Part shown: positions 50,866 to 62,856 of the stretch, piece after piece
How positions within the stretch are numbered: position 1 is the first letter of the stretch
How the letters are laid out: every line of letters begins with the position of its first letter
Assembly (NCBI GenBank): GCA_032164295.1
Contig: JAJHTX010000007.1
Location: forward strand, 1,834,501 to 1,898,500
Direction of reading: 5' to 3'
DNA from: Inonotus obliquus
Lineage: Eukaryota > Basidiomycota > Agaricomycetes > Hymenochaetales > Hymenochaetaceae
Length of the DNA stretch: 64,000 bases
Position numbers and translations under genes: made by a program
The notes under the pieces: generated by a model
What the model saw: only the letters and a program-made list of their open reading frames with translations
Told to the model about the DNA's origin: nothing
Databases searched by the model: none

Positions 50866-51964
50866 CGAGTGATTTCAAATGCAGCTGACTCGTATAACGT
50901 CGAAGAAGGATAACAGCCGCCCTACCAGCGTATATGCAAACCAAGATACGCGGTTAAAGCCGATGTGATCGCCTTAATGACAATACCTTTCGGACGAGAT
51001 CCAAGATTCTTGATGAGGTGTGGCTATTACACTCATGCAAGCGATAGGCAGCAGCTAGGAGGCAAAGGAAACGAGAGGCGACGAGATGGACGAAACCAAG
51101 TTGCTTCTGATTACATAACAATGAGATTTCTCATTTTTGTGACTTTTCTTACTGATCTCTTTGCTCTATGTCTGCTCGTCATGTATCCCAGCTGAATCTA
51201 ATCGTCGTTGGCCTCCGAGTAGCGATTGGTGACTCCATCAAAATAACACAAGTTTTGGGCTGCACGTGCATAAACTTTCTGACCCACCACCTCAGCTCTG
51301 CTCTGCTCTGCCAGGCGATTGCAACATAACTACTCTTTTCATGCCTTTTTCGAAGTTGGTTGTCTTCGGATATGCCATTGGTTCTGGATGTAACGTAACG
51401 CTCGTTAAGTGCGTTCCGTACTCAGCGCAGCAACATTGATTTGATTCCGTAGCCGCAGCCTACCGCAGTCAGCCATCAGCACGCTAATCAACTGGTCAAA
51501 CGTAACTTTGCAATGGACCCGTGCAGGCTTTTCAGTTCAAAAACGCACTCGGTGTAAATGACGGATTGAGAAGCCGGTATGACTCGAGTCATCGACTACA
51601 TATGCTCGAAATGGACATAGAGTTCATCGACATATTGTATTACCCCAGAGAGAAGTCAGATACAGCGCCCCTAACTTTGTATTCAGTGGGATATCTGCGA
51701 TCATTGCCCGTTTATCTATGACTCGAATGGTGTGGTAAGATGAAGCACCGCAGCACACCGCAGCTTGGGCGCGTGTCAGCTTTGGCGGACCCGATGATGC
51801 GACCCTGACGGAGACGTTCAAACGCAATATTGAGCTGGGCTGACGGATGGCGCAGCTGCAGCCATAAAAGAGTCTGCACCGGAACATCAGTTCTATCATC
51901 TTGAACTATCACCCGAGCAATCCTCTGCTATAACCTCTTTGAACAAAGCACATCCTCTTGCGCT
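50866..51964. other. Intergenic region
   Basis: About 1.1 kb between divergent genes. It holds a TATA-like CATAAAAG at 51863. No gene seen. Confidence 0.45.
51863..51870 (+). promoter_or_regulatory. TATA-like element
   Basis: CATAAAAG, 95 bp upstream of the ATG at 51965. Confidence 0.4.
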
Positions 51965-52558
51965 ATGCCTGCAACTCCTGGAGCAAACAATTTCCCGGCT
52001 ACTATCGCCGACATGCGAGACGTTTATGGCCTTGCGAGCGAAACACCTACACAAAAGTCCACGCTACCCAGTCCCAGTCCCATTCCCATTCCCAGTCGCT
52101 TCTCGAGCAATTCTAGCTCTTCGCGCTCCTCAAAATCGTCCTCGTCTTTCTGCGTCTTGCGTCTTTTACGGAAGAAAGAACGGGTGAGGCCCGAGTCACC
52201 TACCTCGGTGCCCTCGAACACGCCGTCCGACTCGCGTCGATCATCCATTGACTCTCAAGAGACTCTTGCCACACCCACGTCCACTTCATCCACGTCGAAA
52301 CCGCAATCAGCTCCGCGAGACTACGAGGCTGCATTCAGTGCCTTATCATCATCATACGGTTTTGGTGGGCACGGACCGACTTCTGTTCCCGTCCTCCCTT
52401 ATACATCGTCTACGCGTACCACCTCACATCAAAAAACCGATCGCTCTTCGTCCGATACGTCTTCCAAAATGGATGAGCAGACTGCACGACTTGACAAGTT
52501 GGCCTCACAGAACGATGCGAGAGCTGAGGCACGTTTCATGTACTCTATTTCTCGTTGA
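51965..52558 (+). CDS. Ser-rich protein with DYEAA..SSYGFGG motif
   Basis: Unrecognised single-exon gene, 197 aa. Ser/Pro/Thr-rich throughout: PSPSPIPIPSRF, a poly-Ser stretch, then a short basic patch (LRLLRKKERVR). Residues ~117-136 read PRDYEAAFSALSSSYGFGGH, matching the motif in the gene at 46755. The C terminus DEQTARLDKLASQNDARAEA could form a short helix. Most of the protein is probably disordered. The start at 51965 has a TATA-like element 95 bp upstream. Function unknown. Confidence 0.68.
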   Translation: MPATPGANNFPATIADMRDVYGLASETPTQKSTLPSPSPIPIPSRFSSNSSSSRSSKSSSSFCVLRLLRKKERVRPESPTSVPSNTPSDSRRSSIDSQETLATPTSTSSTSKPQSAPRDYEAAFSALSSSYGFGGHGPTSVPVLPYTSSTRTTSHQKTDRSSSDTSSKMDEQTARLDKLASQNDARAEARFMYSISR

Positions 52559-54952
52559 TGGAGTCTTGCTGGTGTTGGTATACCGATTTTGTATCTCCTA
52601 GGCAACGAAGCTCCTACCGATAGCCATCTATTTTATGAAACGAGGTTACTTTCACCTCGGTATCCTATTCATGTATGATCAGTAGCTGTTAATTATGTAA
52701 TAGAGCTGAAAGGTTCTTTCTCAGATAAGATAAGATAATAATTTGCAAGCACCCGGGAATATAAATAACCCCGAATATTAATGTGAGTTCACAAAATACT
52801 TTGGATTTTTCTACTTCCAGCTATTGCGATTTCCTAATATGTACAAATGTATGATATGGTTAGGGTTGGAATCCTCAGAAACCAAAAAAAAGTGACGGCC
52901 CACCCAGCCCGAGGGCCGAAGTGGGACAGGAAAATATTCCACCAGTGCATACGGAATGTACCGCATACAAACCACAGGCCTCCTCTGTAAGGACAAGGTC
53001 GCCGTGCTATGGAGAAAACCCATGGCCCGCACTCCCAAAACATGAAGGGGAGACCGCCAGCAAGGTAAGTATGAGTTTTGCCAAGCTCTAGGGTGGCTTT
53101 GTTTTGTAACTCTGTGAAATATGTGCACGGGCCAGATTTTGATTTTCTCACACGTATGTTATTTCTTCCAGTTTGGGAAGGTAGATTTGCATGCTTCATT
53201 TGGCAAGGTTGACTCGGTTGATATGGCACGCAAATCACCTTCCTTAATTGAGGGCGAAGATTTACTTGACATCTTTTACAAACTGATATAATTAGTACAA
53301 CAAATGGTAAGAAGGAGAAGATCTTTTCTTCAATCCTCGATGAATGTATGTGATCAGATAACGAGTAAATCGCGGGGGGCGTTGTGAGTACGACCCAGGT
53401 TGGCTTCACTAGTTTTACTAGTACTGTCTTCCTTTTGCTGACTCCATTCCGTATTTACATCTATGCTATATCCTATCGATGCTCGTCAAAGACGGCTGCA
53501 ATTTCTCCATAAGCCAAGGTGCTTTTCACTTGGCGGTAGCGTATCGACGTTGTCTTTCGCTTTGCCACTGGTGTCACTGGTGATATGTTCCTGAGACAAG
53601 TACTTTCGCCTACTTTGATTGAATAAAGACATCGGTACTATTCCCCTTATTCCTCTTCTTCCATAAAATCAGGAACACGCGTACGGAAGACTAGTACTGT
53701 GGCAACGACTAGGTCGGACGGTCCGAATCCGAATGCCACCGGACTGTGACATGTGAGCTGGAATGGAGACTTTACATTCAGATTTATCTCTATTGGTCTC
53801 ATATGTCTGTCGACCCCGATTTTCGACACTGACGGACTCTTCTCGCTATGATTCATTAGCAGGGCCCCTTTCTGCTTGACAAAGCAAAGCAAGAGAAATG
53901 AAAGAAATCCAATAGTGCCACAGATTACTAGAGCACACGGCATTCTCAACTCTACTACTCTACTCAAAGATTTCAAGGTGGCTAGGCTGACGCTCGTTAT
54001 TCGGCTATGGCACCCCCTCGTCTGGCAAATCTACTATGACTTGCATGTGAATTCAGCAAGTAGTGAACTTGCCTAGTGACTCCTCCCTCGACATGCAAAA
54101 GCAATCTCCGAACTCGGAGTCGCGATGTACGTATTCTCCTTCCCGCATATCCGACTCGTCTGCTAAGGTACACTGTGCGCAACCAAGAGCACTAGTTGCA
54201 GTGGTGCTTTAACCCCATCTTGAGGGGCAAACGAGTCGGTAACCGAGCATCGACCAACGAGTTTCGGCCGGCCCCGCAGGCTAAATGCCTCTTCCCCACC
54301 GCTAGGCAAACGCCGTCATGACGCCGCATCTGCGAGGCAAGAAACCGCTAAAGTATGACCGTCTCCGCGAATATTGTATCATTTCACGGTCACACTTTCG
54401 ATACTCTCAACCTAATCCGGCCTTGTCCCCGGCTAGTCTAAGCTAAATCGTTCTCCTCACCCGTTTATCTTTCCGTTTCGCTCGAGTCCTCCGGTACACA
54501 TCTACCGATAAAAATCGGATTGATGTAGGTTGAATTATTGAAGATCTTAATTGCTCCAATCCAAATAGTCGTATTGGCTCAGATCTCAGCTTTTTGGCCC
54601 GGATGTGGCGCACTTACTTAATTCCACCCACTTAATGCCACCTATCTACTGCCCCTAAGGGAAATGATTCGCATTTCGCACTGCTATAGACTGCTACGTG
54701 ATAAGGAATATTGAAGGATTAGATCTATGGACAGCGGTTTCGGATGTAATGTTTACTCTCATCCCGCTCCGCTTGAACGGAAGGAGGCAAACAGGAATAC
54801 TCCGAGCCGGAAAGGATCCACCACCGGAGGAATAGTGTAGTAGGACGGAAAAAGCTGACAACTACTACTTAATTTGACACGGCATGGCGTAATGAGACTT
54901 TGAGGCTTCCACAGCATAACGACGCCCAGAAAGACCTCCACATCATCCTCCA
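52559..54952. other. Long gene-poor stretch (2.4 kb)
   Basis: No supported gene. A 191-codon minus-strand frame (52834-53409) is unusually long but has irregular composition and no motif. A 109-codon minus-strand frame (53647-53976) has one hydrophobic helix near its N terminus. Both are left uncalled. Confidence 0.45.
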
Positions 54953-55270
54953 ATGCTCCCCCTGACCTTTGCATTCTTCATTTTGGTTGCCCTTTTCTTC
55001 ATAGTTCCTAGTTCATCCCTGCCCCCCCGTCGCGAGAGACATTTCGGAAGGATGAAAGGAAATGTCTCACATTCCGATCTTATCCCTCGAGGAAAATTTC
55101 GAGATGAAGGGGGCGGATCAAATATAATGAAGGCTCTTGACCCTAAAAATGATCTCGTCCGACGTACCGTGCATTCTATGGAGAGCCGCATGACTAGAGC
55201 CAGGGCGGCTTGCTCGCGTCGCGGACGTTACACGAGGCGTTGCGCTCCAAGGCGGTACCGGCTGGAGTAG
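54953..55270 (+). CDS. Candidate small Arg-rich secreted protein
   Basis: Tentative 105-aa single-exon gene. A strong signal peptide (MLPLTFAFFILVALFFIVPS, about residues 1-22) is followed by a very basic mature region: PPRRERHFGRMKG, a central stretch IMKALDPKNDLVRRTVHSME, and an Arg/Cys tail with ARAACSRRGRYTRRCAPRRY. Mature charge is strongly positive and there are only two Cys. Dibasic sites could be cleaved by Kex2. No homology recognised. It sits in a gene-poor region. Confidence 0.42.
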   Translation: MLPLTFAFFILVALFFIVPSSSLPPRRERHFGRMKGNVSHSDLIPRGKFRDEGGGSNIMKALDPKNDLVRRTVHSMESRMTRARAACSRRGRYTRRCAPRRYRLE

Positions 55271-56274
55271 CAGTGAAATGTCTTAGATCGATTAGCGAAC
55301 TAGAGCATTTTGCCTGCCCGTGTCATGGACGCCCGGATAAAGGATAGAAAAAAAGATCCAGAATGTCCCTTGGAGCAGTGCTAAACGTCAAGGGATTTTG
55401 TGCATTTTATTTCCCTCTCTCAAAAATGCCCAGCGTATACCATATCTAGAAAATCGAAATTCGTGCAATCAGTAATTATAGACACTTCAATATCGAACTT
55501 GGAGCCACCTTTTGTCTATTTATGAATGCATTACAGTGATACATTCAAAAATAACAAGAGATCGACGAACTTTTTGTTCGCTGATCTCGGGGTATACAGA
55601 GTAGAATTTTGGCTTTGCGGGAAGGAAGGGAAGGAGTAGCAAAGAAGGAAGGAGCGATACTCAACAAGGCAATTTTGACCCGGCTAGCTGGTGTCGGAAA
55701 AGACCACGCTGAACACTATCACTGGTTTTGGGACTCTCCCGTTCGATGTAGATTCCGAACCGGATAACCGACGCCTCCATGGAGGACTATTGCGCACCAT
55801 CTACTAGCTGAAAGTACTTCGAGAAAGCTCGCAGGCCTTATCCTAATCGATTTTCGTTGTAACGCGGCGAACACGAGGAGGTCCAAGCTGAACGCACACC
55901 CTAGCCAATGCGAGCTCGACGGAAGCAAACCTTACGAATGGGTTGAACACAACAGTCGGTGCACCTCCCGCTCTGTCACAGGAGACCGTCCATCCATTCA
56001 TCCGATCCTCGCCACCTCGATCTCCTTTTCCCTCAATTTTTTCTCTTGTCGTTGCCCTGGCCGATTGCTTTGCGCAGCTAACTTCGTTGGTGGCCCAGCT
56101 CGCTGGCTTTCCACCGCCACGCCCACCTTTTTTCGGTCCATTCTCCGTTCCCGGATCTCAGTAATTTGCATCCATTATAGAGCTGAGTGGTATCCCTCGT
56201 AGCTTCCGTCATTTTTTCTCCCGTTTCTCTTCCATCCTCACCACCCCGCCCTCCCTGCTGCCGTTGTCGCAGCA
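55271..56274. other. Intergenic region
   Basis: Upstream region of the Zn2Cys6 gene, with a pyrimidine-rich leader near 56180-56270. No gene supported. Confidence 0.45.
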
Positions 56275-58872
56275 ATGAGGAGGCGGGAGCCAGATTCTTC
56301 CCAGGGTGCTTTCCGAGACAGACCAGGTGAATCGCACCGTCCCCTCACTACCTCGCTGCCCGACACTCTGCACTCTAATATCCTCACTCGACCCCCGGAG
56401 GGATGGGACCACCGTTCTGATGACTCACGGCAGTCGGGACCATCTCGTTTGCCTTCACAGGGCGCGCCAACCGGTTGGCAGCTCCCTCCTCTTTCTGAAA
56501 TATTGCCTGGATTTAGAGGTGGTAGCGAAGCTAGCTCGGGCCCTCTTCCACCCCTTCGCGCAACGACCGCTTTTCCTCCCTTGCTGAGGTCAACATCTGC
56601 ATCACCAGCATCCGCAGATTATGGAGAAAGCCAACGCTACACCCACACGTTTCAACAACGCCAGGCCTCATTTCCGAGCATCCGCGATTCTCCGCCATCA
56701 ACATCCGCTTCCCCAGCATCCGCAGAGTCTGGGGAAAGTCAACACCACACGTCCCTCCCACGGTATAGAGCAGGTCCATCCAATGGTGCGCCGTATTCAT
56801 CTAAGTGATCTGTGTAGAATCGGTTCTTATCTAACGACTTTTTCACCGTTGCAGCCCTGCCTTCGCGTCATGCGGACCCAGAAGACGCTCGACATCCGAG
56901 AGAATTGCCGTTACCGCCACACGAAGGCCATTATGAAGCAACATCCTCAGCACCTCTTCCTGTTCCTCAGAGAAGCTACACATTTCCTGCAACCAGTGAC
57001 GAACGCGCATACTCTCAGCATCGTCCCGCGGTGGTGGATACCGCTCATACAAACCGTGCGCGACACATCGGGTCAGGTTCAGCAACGCCACCATTATCTC
57101 GACAATCGGTGACAACTAGATCCCCATTTCAAGGCTCTTCGCATGCATATAGAGTTTTGCCAGCACCAATCGCTTCGAACGCTCCTGGAGACGACCGGCG
57201 AGCAAGCATGTTGGTTTCTCCAGGGCCAGTCTCTGTACCTACTACGACTCGCGGAATTAAGGATCCGCGTGAACTAGGTCGCTTGCGCGCGGAATATGCA
57301 TACCCGCAGGAGGTACACTTCCGTCATTCTCAACACCCATCTCATCCATTCCCTATGACAAGCGACTCGTCTTCAAAGGCGAGACGTTTGCGATCTGCAA
57401 GCCTAGACCGTGATAGCAGGGCGTCGACCAGCCTAGCAGAACCCGGCATCGGTTCCTCTAATACAGGGCAATCAAATACTGGCTCGGGAGGCGGCTATCG
57501 CAACCACGGTGGGAGTGAAGCTGGACAAGCATCCATATCTAATTCTGCATCAAGAGAAGAGTACAGGACTCCTGCCGAACCGCCCATTTTCTGGGGACGA
57601 CAGCAACGAATGGCACATGCTGCTTCTATTAGAGGAGAAGCCTCGTCTTTACCAAGCATGATAGCCCCTGCTCCCCGGCGTACTGGAGATCCTCCGTTAC
57701 ATCCGGAGTTGTTGGGATTGTCTGGTCATATGCAAGCAGAGGGGCCTATTCCTGGACCATCGAGATACCCACGCGCTCTAGCGAAGAAGGGTAAAGAGAA
57801 AGTTGAGGAATATTCTACAAGTGATTTCAAGGGTGCTCCATCGGATGAGGTAGACGAGCTGCATGAGTCGTCGGATGACGATAGCCGACCCCAGTTCTCA
57901 GTAGGCTCTTCTGGTCCATCTAGAACAGGTTCTGCAGGAGGAACGCGTGCTCCGAGAACAAAAATTGAGGTCGCCTGCGATTTTTGCAGAAGTGAGTAGT
58001 TTGCCATATTGTCTGCTGAAACACTAACTGACCGTTCATCTCTTCTCTTCACTCTTTCCGTAGAGAGAAAGATGAAGTGCGACGGACTGCGCCCGACTTG
58101 CAAGAATTGTCAGAGAAAGGGCGTTGCATGTTCATATATACCAGTAGTTCGCCGCCGTGGTCCGGGGAAGAAGAAAAAGGCCATTGAAGCTCGTCCGAAG
58201 AAGTCTAATAAAAGGGTTGAGGGGGAGAAGCAATTAAAGAGCAGAGGTGGGGACGAAGTTATTGAGACTGAGCTGCAAGCTAGACCGAGAGAACTAGGCG
58301 GTTTGCCGCCGGGGGCATCGGGGAGTAATTTGCAAGCTGAGGACGCAGCACACCAATTTCCTCCTGCGTTCAGCCCAGCCAGACCCACGAATGAACTGTA
58401 TCTTCCATCGCAACTCCAGCAAATGCCATCTCCGCGTGGAAAAGAACGCGTACCGGCTCGGCCTAGATCGAACATCTCCCCATTTTCTTCCTCTGGAGGG
58501 CTACCGTTCTATCCTCCAGAACAATTTACTCCTTACGGGCAAAGTCCAACATTCGGTGGTAATTTGTTCTTGCCCGGACAATCACCAACAATGGGTGCGA
58601 GGGAAGTCGCTGAACCCTACGCTGGCGTAGGCATCACCATACCAGACAGTGGCGGAGGCTTGTTATCGGAAGTTGGCGGCCATGGGCCTGCACCGGGTAC
58701 GGCACGGACTGCGAGTATGTTTTCTAGTACTAGTGGACGAAGTTCAAGTGAGGGCGAAATTGGAAGACAGTCCCGAAGACGTCGGTCGTCAAAGCGCGCT
58801 AGAACAGACGATGAGCAAGGAGAGCTGGAGGAGGGAGAAATTGAGGAGGAGAGGCGTCCAAGTGGCCGTTGA
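56275..58872 (+). CDS. Zn2Cys6 transcription regulator with internal zinc cluster
   Basis: Fungal binuclear zinc-cluster DNA-binding protein. Exons 56275-56785, 56855-57991 and 58064-58872 give 818 aa. The first ~540 residues are Ser/Pro/Arg-rich and probably disordered, with short repeats around STSASPAS. The zinc cluster is C545-x2-C548-x6-C555-x6-C562-x2-C565-x6-C572 (ACDFCRKRKMKCDGLRPTC), with the usual Pro before the fourth Cys and basic KRKMK loop. It is followed by a Lys/Arg-rich region (RRRGPGKKKKA). The C terminus is Pro/Gly-rich and ends in basic and acidic runs (RQSRRRRSSKRAR, EELEEGEIEEE-like). No fungal-specific TF middle domain is seen. The intron inside the cluster lies right after the CDFCR stretch. 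Confidence 0.9.
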
Positions 58873-59548
58873 GGGGATAAAACGCGGAAGCATATTTTAC
58901 GTGGTTCGCGTGTGACCACATCATTCTATTTTCATTTTCAATTTCTTTTCTTTTTCTTTTTCCTTTCTTACGTTTCCCTACAGTCTTAGCAGCAACAGGT
59001 TTCGGAATTACGTCTAACATTTCACTTCGTTCTTCACTTATTTTCTAATTTAGTATTGCATTCACCGCCTCGTTGTTTCGATTGGTTTGGCATTCCTAGG
59101 TTATCCTCCTTATACTCGTTTTAGTCCCCTCGTAATTACTTAAGGTAGCCTTTCAGCTCGCTGTAATACGAAGATTTCAACAATCTATCCCATTCTTGTT
59201 GGAGAGTATGATTCTCGGAAGGGTACGGGTGTATATAGTCGCCGAAATATGTTAGAGGACAAAGTTGGGACGGAAGCAGAAAAGTTCTTGGTGATCATTT
59301 CTACTGAATGCTGGAAATCCCGTGTGATTGTGCCGCTCCCCCCGCTCCCCCCTCGCTTTTGTTGACCTGGAACCAAATCAGCTCCGTCAGGGTAGAACAA
59401 CAAATCTAACGGAATCGGTCCCAAATCGTAGTGAGCGCATTAATGTGCTGGTCGCCAGGAAAGGGGAGAGTAGGGATCAAGTGACACCCTGCCTGTATTG
59501 CATTCTGGTCAAATAGCCGGTCCTCGACGCCACAATTGAGAGATCTCG
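58873..59548. other. Convergent intergenic region
   Basis: 3' flanks of two genes, with a T-rich tract around 58930-58965. No gene supported. Confidence 0.5.
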
Positions 59549-60212
59549 TCAGGCGCCTTTTGCATCATACTTCAGTTTCTCCAAATTCTCCAAATTCGTC
59601 TTGCTCTCCTCAACAGAGCTCAGCATAACCCAGACGAGCAGCGTGATAACCACCGTAGCACTCCACCATCCTGTCTGATGCCAACTTCTACCCGAAACGA
59701 GGGATACCAAAGGAGCTAAGGTAGACGCAGCAAGGGTCCATGGTAGAGGCAGAGGTACGCGTGAGACCTCTTTCGCTAACCGATGGACAGGAGTATTGAA
59801 CATGGGGGTCAGGAGAAGCAGCAGGTTGACGTGTACGAGTATTTGAATGAAGATGAATAGTCGGGGGAAGAAGATAGGGGTTTCGTTAAGCAGCGAGACA
59901 CGGAAGAAAAATACGATATGTCTGCGAGGAACATGACATTAGGACGGTAATATAAGATATCTTGGCATGCATACGCACAGAATGCACGAAATGACCGTGT
60001 AAACCTGGCTCTGGCGATACATCCGTCTATCTAGCCTCTCCGCCTTCTCTCGTAGCTCAGATATCCATTGCTCTTGCTCTACAAAACTGTCAGGTATCAG
60101 AATAAAACTACCACTTGGATCGCATACCCTGTTCGTCGAGGATGCGATTATCCTCCTCATCACCATCGTCCTCGTTGGATTTGAACGGCGCTCTTCTGCG
60201 GAGACTTTCCAT
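59549..60212 (-). CDS. Conserved-looking multi-pass membrane protein, unknown role
   Basis: Exons 60212-60128, 60078-59979 and 59921-59549 give 185 aa. The N-terminal ~55 residues are acidic then helical and charged (EQWISELREKAERLDRRMYR), suggesting a short coiled coil. Four hydrophobic segments follow: VYTVISCILHIVFFF, FFPRLFIFIQILVHVNLLLLL, PLPWTLAASTLAPLVSLV and WSATVVITLLVWVML. The end is a charged helix (VEESKTNLENLEKLKYD). I do not recognise the family. Exon 2 uses a GTGCGT donor; an earlier possible donor gives a premature stop. Confidence 0.68.
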
Positions 60213-60405
60213 GTTATCGTTCGTGGATGTGTGTGTCCAAGGTGCGAATACGTAAGCTCTGCTCTGATCACCGATCAAAGTTTACTCCAAAAACGGAAGT
60301 CAGCGTGACCACTGGAAATGCTCCGATTAGCTAATTACATAATCCATTTTTCGCGATTCTCTTCTTAACTTCCAAAGCAGCAGGGGGCGCGATTCCCTAG
60401 GCATA

Positions 60406-62590
60406 ATGCCCTTTCCCTCTTGCTCTACTAGGCTGCCCCAAAGGGCTGCTCAGAGAGCTGCGCGCCGAGCGTTCAGCTCAACTCTATGCTCGTACAACGA
60501 GAAGCCCGTGTTGAATCGATACAGCCGGACTGTCACTCGTCCCAAGGACCAAGGTGCTAGCCAGGTATGTGCTTCTGATACTAGCTTATAATAAGTTCAT
60601 CTTGAACGTGATGTTACTCAGGTTTGTATTACTTGTCGCATATTATATTGAAGTACGCTTAGAGTGTACGTAGGCTATGCTGTATGCAACAGACGGTATA
60701 GACTCGCCTGAAGACTTGGAGAAGGCAATGGTCGGCGTTGCAAGTATATGGTATGCTCTGATATCATCATCATTCGGGCGTCTGCTAAGCTATACGTAGG
60801 TACGAAGGAAATCCGTATGTATCTACGCTCTTCAAATCCCCCCATACGCGTATACCACTGCAAGGTTTTGACTCAGAATCTCATGTCATAGTTGCAACAA
60901 GCACCTCCTCGACATAGGAAAGCGTGTCAAAAAATCACTCGTCGACGCAGGTGCCACCGCCTACCAATTCGGTACCGTCGGTGTGAGTGACGGTATCAGC
61001 ATGGGCACGCGAGGGATGTGTTATTCGCTCCAATCTCGCGACCTCATCGCGGACTCTGTGGAAACTGCTGCAGGTGGACACTGGCTCGACGGCATGGTCG
61101 TCGTACCTGGATGTGATAAGAACATGCCTGGTGTTCTAATGGCGCGTGAGTTTCTATATCGTTCTTTTCAAAGTTTCAAGTTAAGGTCTAATTACTCTTT
61201 CGTCTTTGATAACTCAAAGTCGGTCGATTAAACCGTCCTGGTTTGATGGTGTATGGTGGTTCCATCCGTCCCGGTTCCTGTGCAGGTCAACCACAATTGG
61301 ACATCGTCTCCGCGTTCCAGTCATACGGAAAATACCTCGCCGACGGTCGAACACCCGAAGCGGAACAAGAACGCTTCGATACCGTCCGACACGCATGTCC
61401 AGGTCCAGGAGCTTGCGGTGGCATGTACACCGCGAATACCATGGCGAGTTCAGCGGAAGCTCTAGGAATGACTCTACCTGGATCTTCTTCCTTCCCTGCG
61501 GAATACCCGGAAAAACTCGCTGAATGCGATTCAATTGGTGAAGCGATGAGGAATTTGTTGGAGAAGAATATCCTTCCGAGAGATATTATGACGAGAGAGG
61601 CGTTTGAGAATGCTATGGTGCTCGTGATGATCCTCGGAGGCTCGACGAATGCTGTTTTGCATCTCATTGCGATCGCTGCGTCTGTTGGTGTCAAGCTCAC
61701 TATTGACGACTTCCAAGCCGTTTCGGACCGTATACCTTTTATCGCGGACTTGAAACCGAGTGGGAAATACGTGATGGAAGACGTGCACAAAATCGGTGGA
61801 ATCCCATGTAAGTCTCTTATCCAACCACATCAATTCCCTTACCCCAGTAAAATCTCATTTCTGCACAACAGCTATCCTGGATTACCTACTAAAAAACAAT
61901 CTCATCAACGGCAACACTCTAACCGTGACCGGCAAAACCCTAGGAGAGAACTTAGACCGCTGGACACACGTACACGGCGAACTCAGCTTTTCCTCCCAAT
62001 CCATCATCCGACCTCTCACCTCCCCTATCAAACCAACAGGCCACATTCGAATCCTTCGAGGAAACCTCGCACCAGGCGGAGCAGTAGCCAAGATAACAGG
62101 AAAAGAAGGTTTAAGCTTTACTGGGAAAGCAAGAGCCTTTGATAACGAAGAAGATTTCGTTCATGCTATTGAAAGTGGTTCAATCAAGAAGGGCGAAAAG
62201 ACTGTTGTGGTTTTACGATATTTAGGTCCACGTGGAGGACCTGGTATGCCTGAAATGCTTAAGCCCACTAGTTTAATCATGGGCGCTGGATTAGGACACG
62301 ACGTAGCCTGTCTAACGGATGGACGATTTAGTGGAGGATCGCATGGATTCGTTATAGGACACGTCGTTCCTGAGGCTCAAGATGGTGGTCCGATTGCCTT
62401 GGTTCGGGATGGAGACACTATTAGCATTGATGCTGAGAAGAATACGCTTGATGTTCTTGTTGATGAAGAGGAGTTGGTTAGGAGGAGAGCGGAGTGGAAG
62501 GCTCCGCCGTTGAAAGCGAGTCAGGGGACATTGTTCAAGTACATCAAGACGGTGTCGGATGCTAGTCTAGGGTGTATTACCGATGCTTAG
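60406..62590 (+). CDS. ILV3: Mitochondrial dihydroxy-acid dehydratase
   Basis: Converts dihydroxy-isovalerate and -methylvalerate to 2-keto acids in valine, leucine and isoleucine synthesis. Iron-sulfur enzyme of the IlvD/Edd family. Exons 60406-60564, 60674-60750, 60800-60814, 60892-61145, 61220-61807 and 61872-62590 give 603 aa. An Arg/Ser-rich presequence ([17 protein letters not shown]) targets mitochondria. Cluster ligands lie in [12 protein letters not shown] and [30 protein letters not shown] and [17 protein letters not shown] are active-site signatures. Exon 3 is a 15-nt microexon inside WYEGNPCN, the segment holding the first cluster Cys. Confidence 0.96.
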
Positions 62591-62856
62591 GAGGTTGTCT
62601 ACGCGTAGTTTTGGATATATAGAGAACCAGATGCACGGAACTCTGTTCGAATTCTCTCGTCTTCTGAGGCTATCTCGCAACGGATCACAACGATCAGGAA
62701 TAAGACAAGTCCGATTTTCGGCATTCGATTGATTGTATGTACGTACAGGGGATCATTTTCGTATTTGCTTCTTGGAATTTGGGAAAGAAAAGTTCAAAAC
62801 TACAAGCACATGTTGTTTTTCTTCAGCTCCATCCCACGTTATCTTCTATCATCACC
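62591..62856. other. Convergent spacer between ILV3 and THI4
   Basis: 266 bp separating two stop codons. Nothing else recognised. Confidence 0.5.

Noticed and set aside
52834..53409. 191-codon minus-strand open frame
   Set aside because: Composition is irregular, with no domain, signal peptide or splice support; its length is within what chance allows in this sparse region.
53647..53976. 109-codon minus-strand frame with one hydrophobic helix
   Set aside because: A single hydrophobic stretch is not enough, and the frame has no recognisable partner exons.
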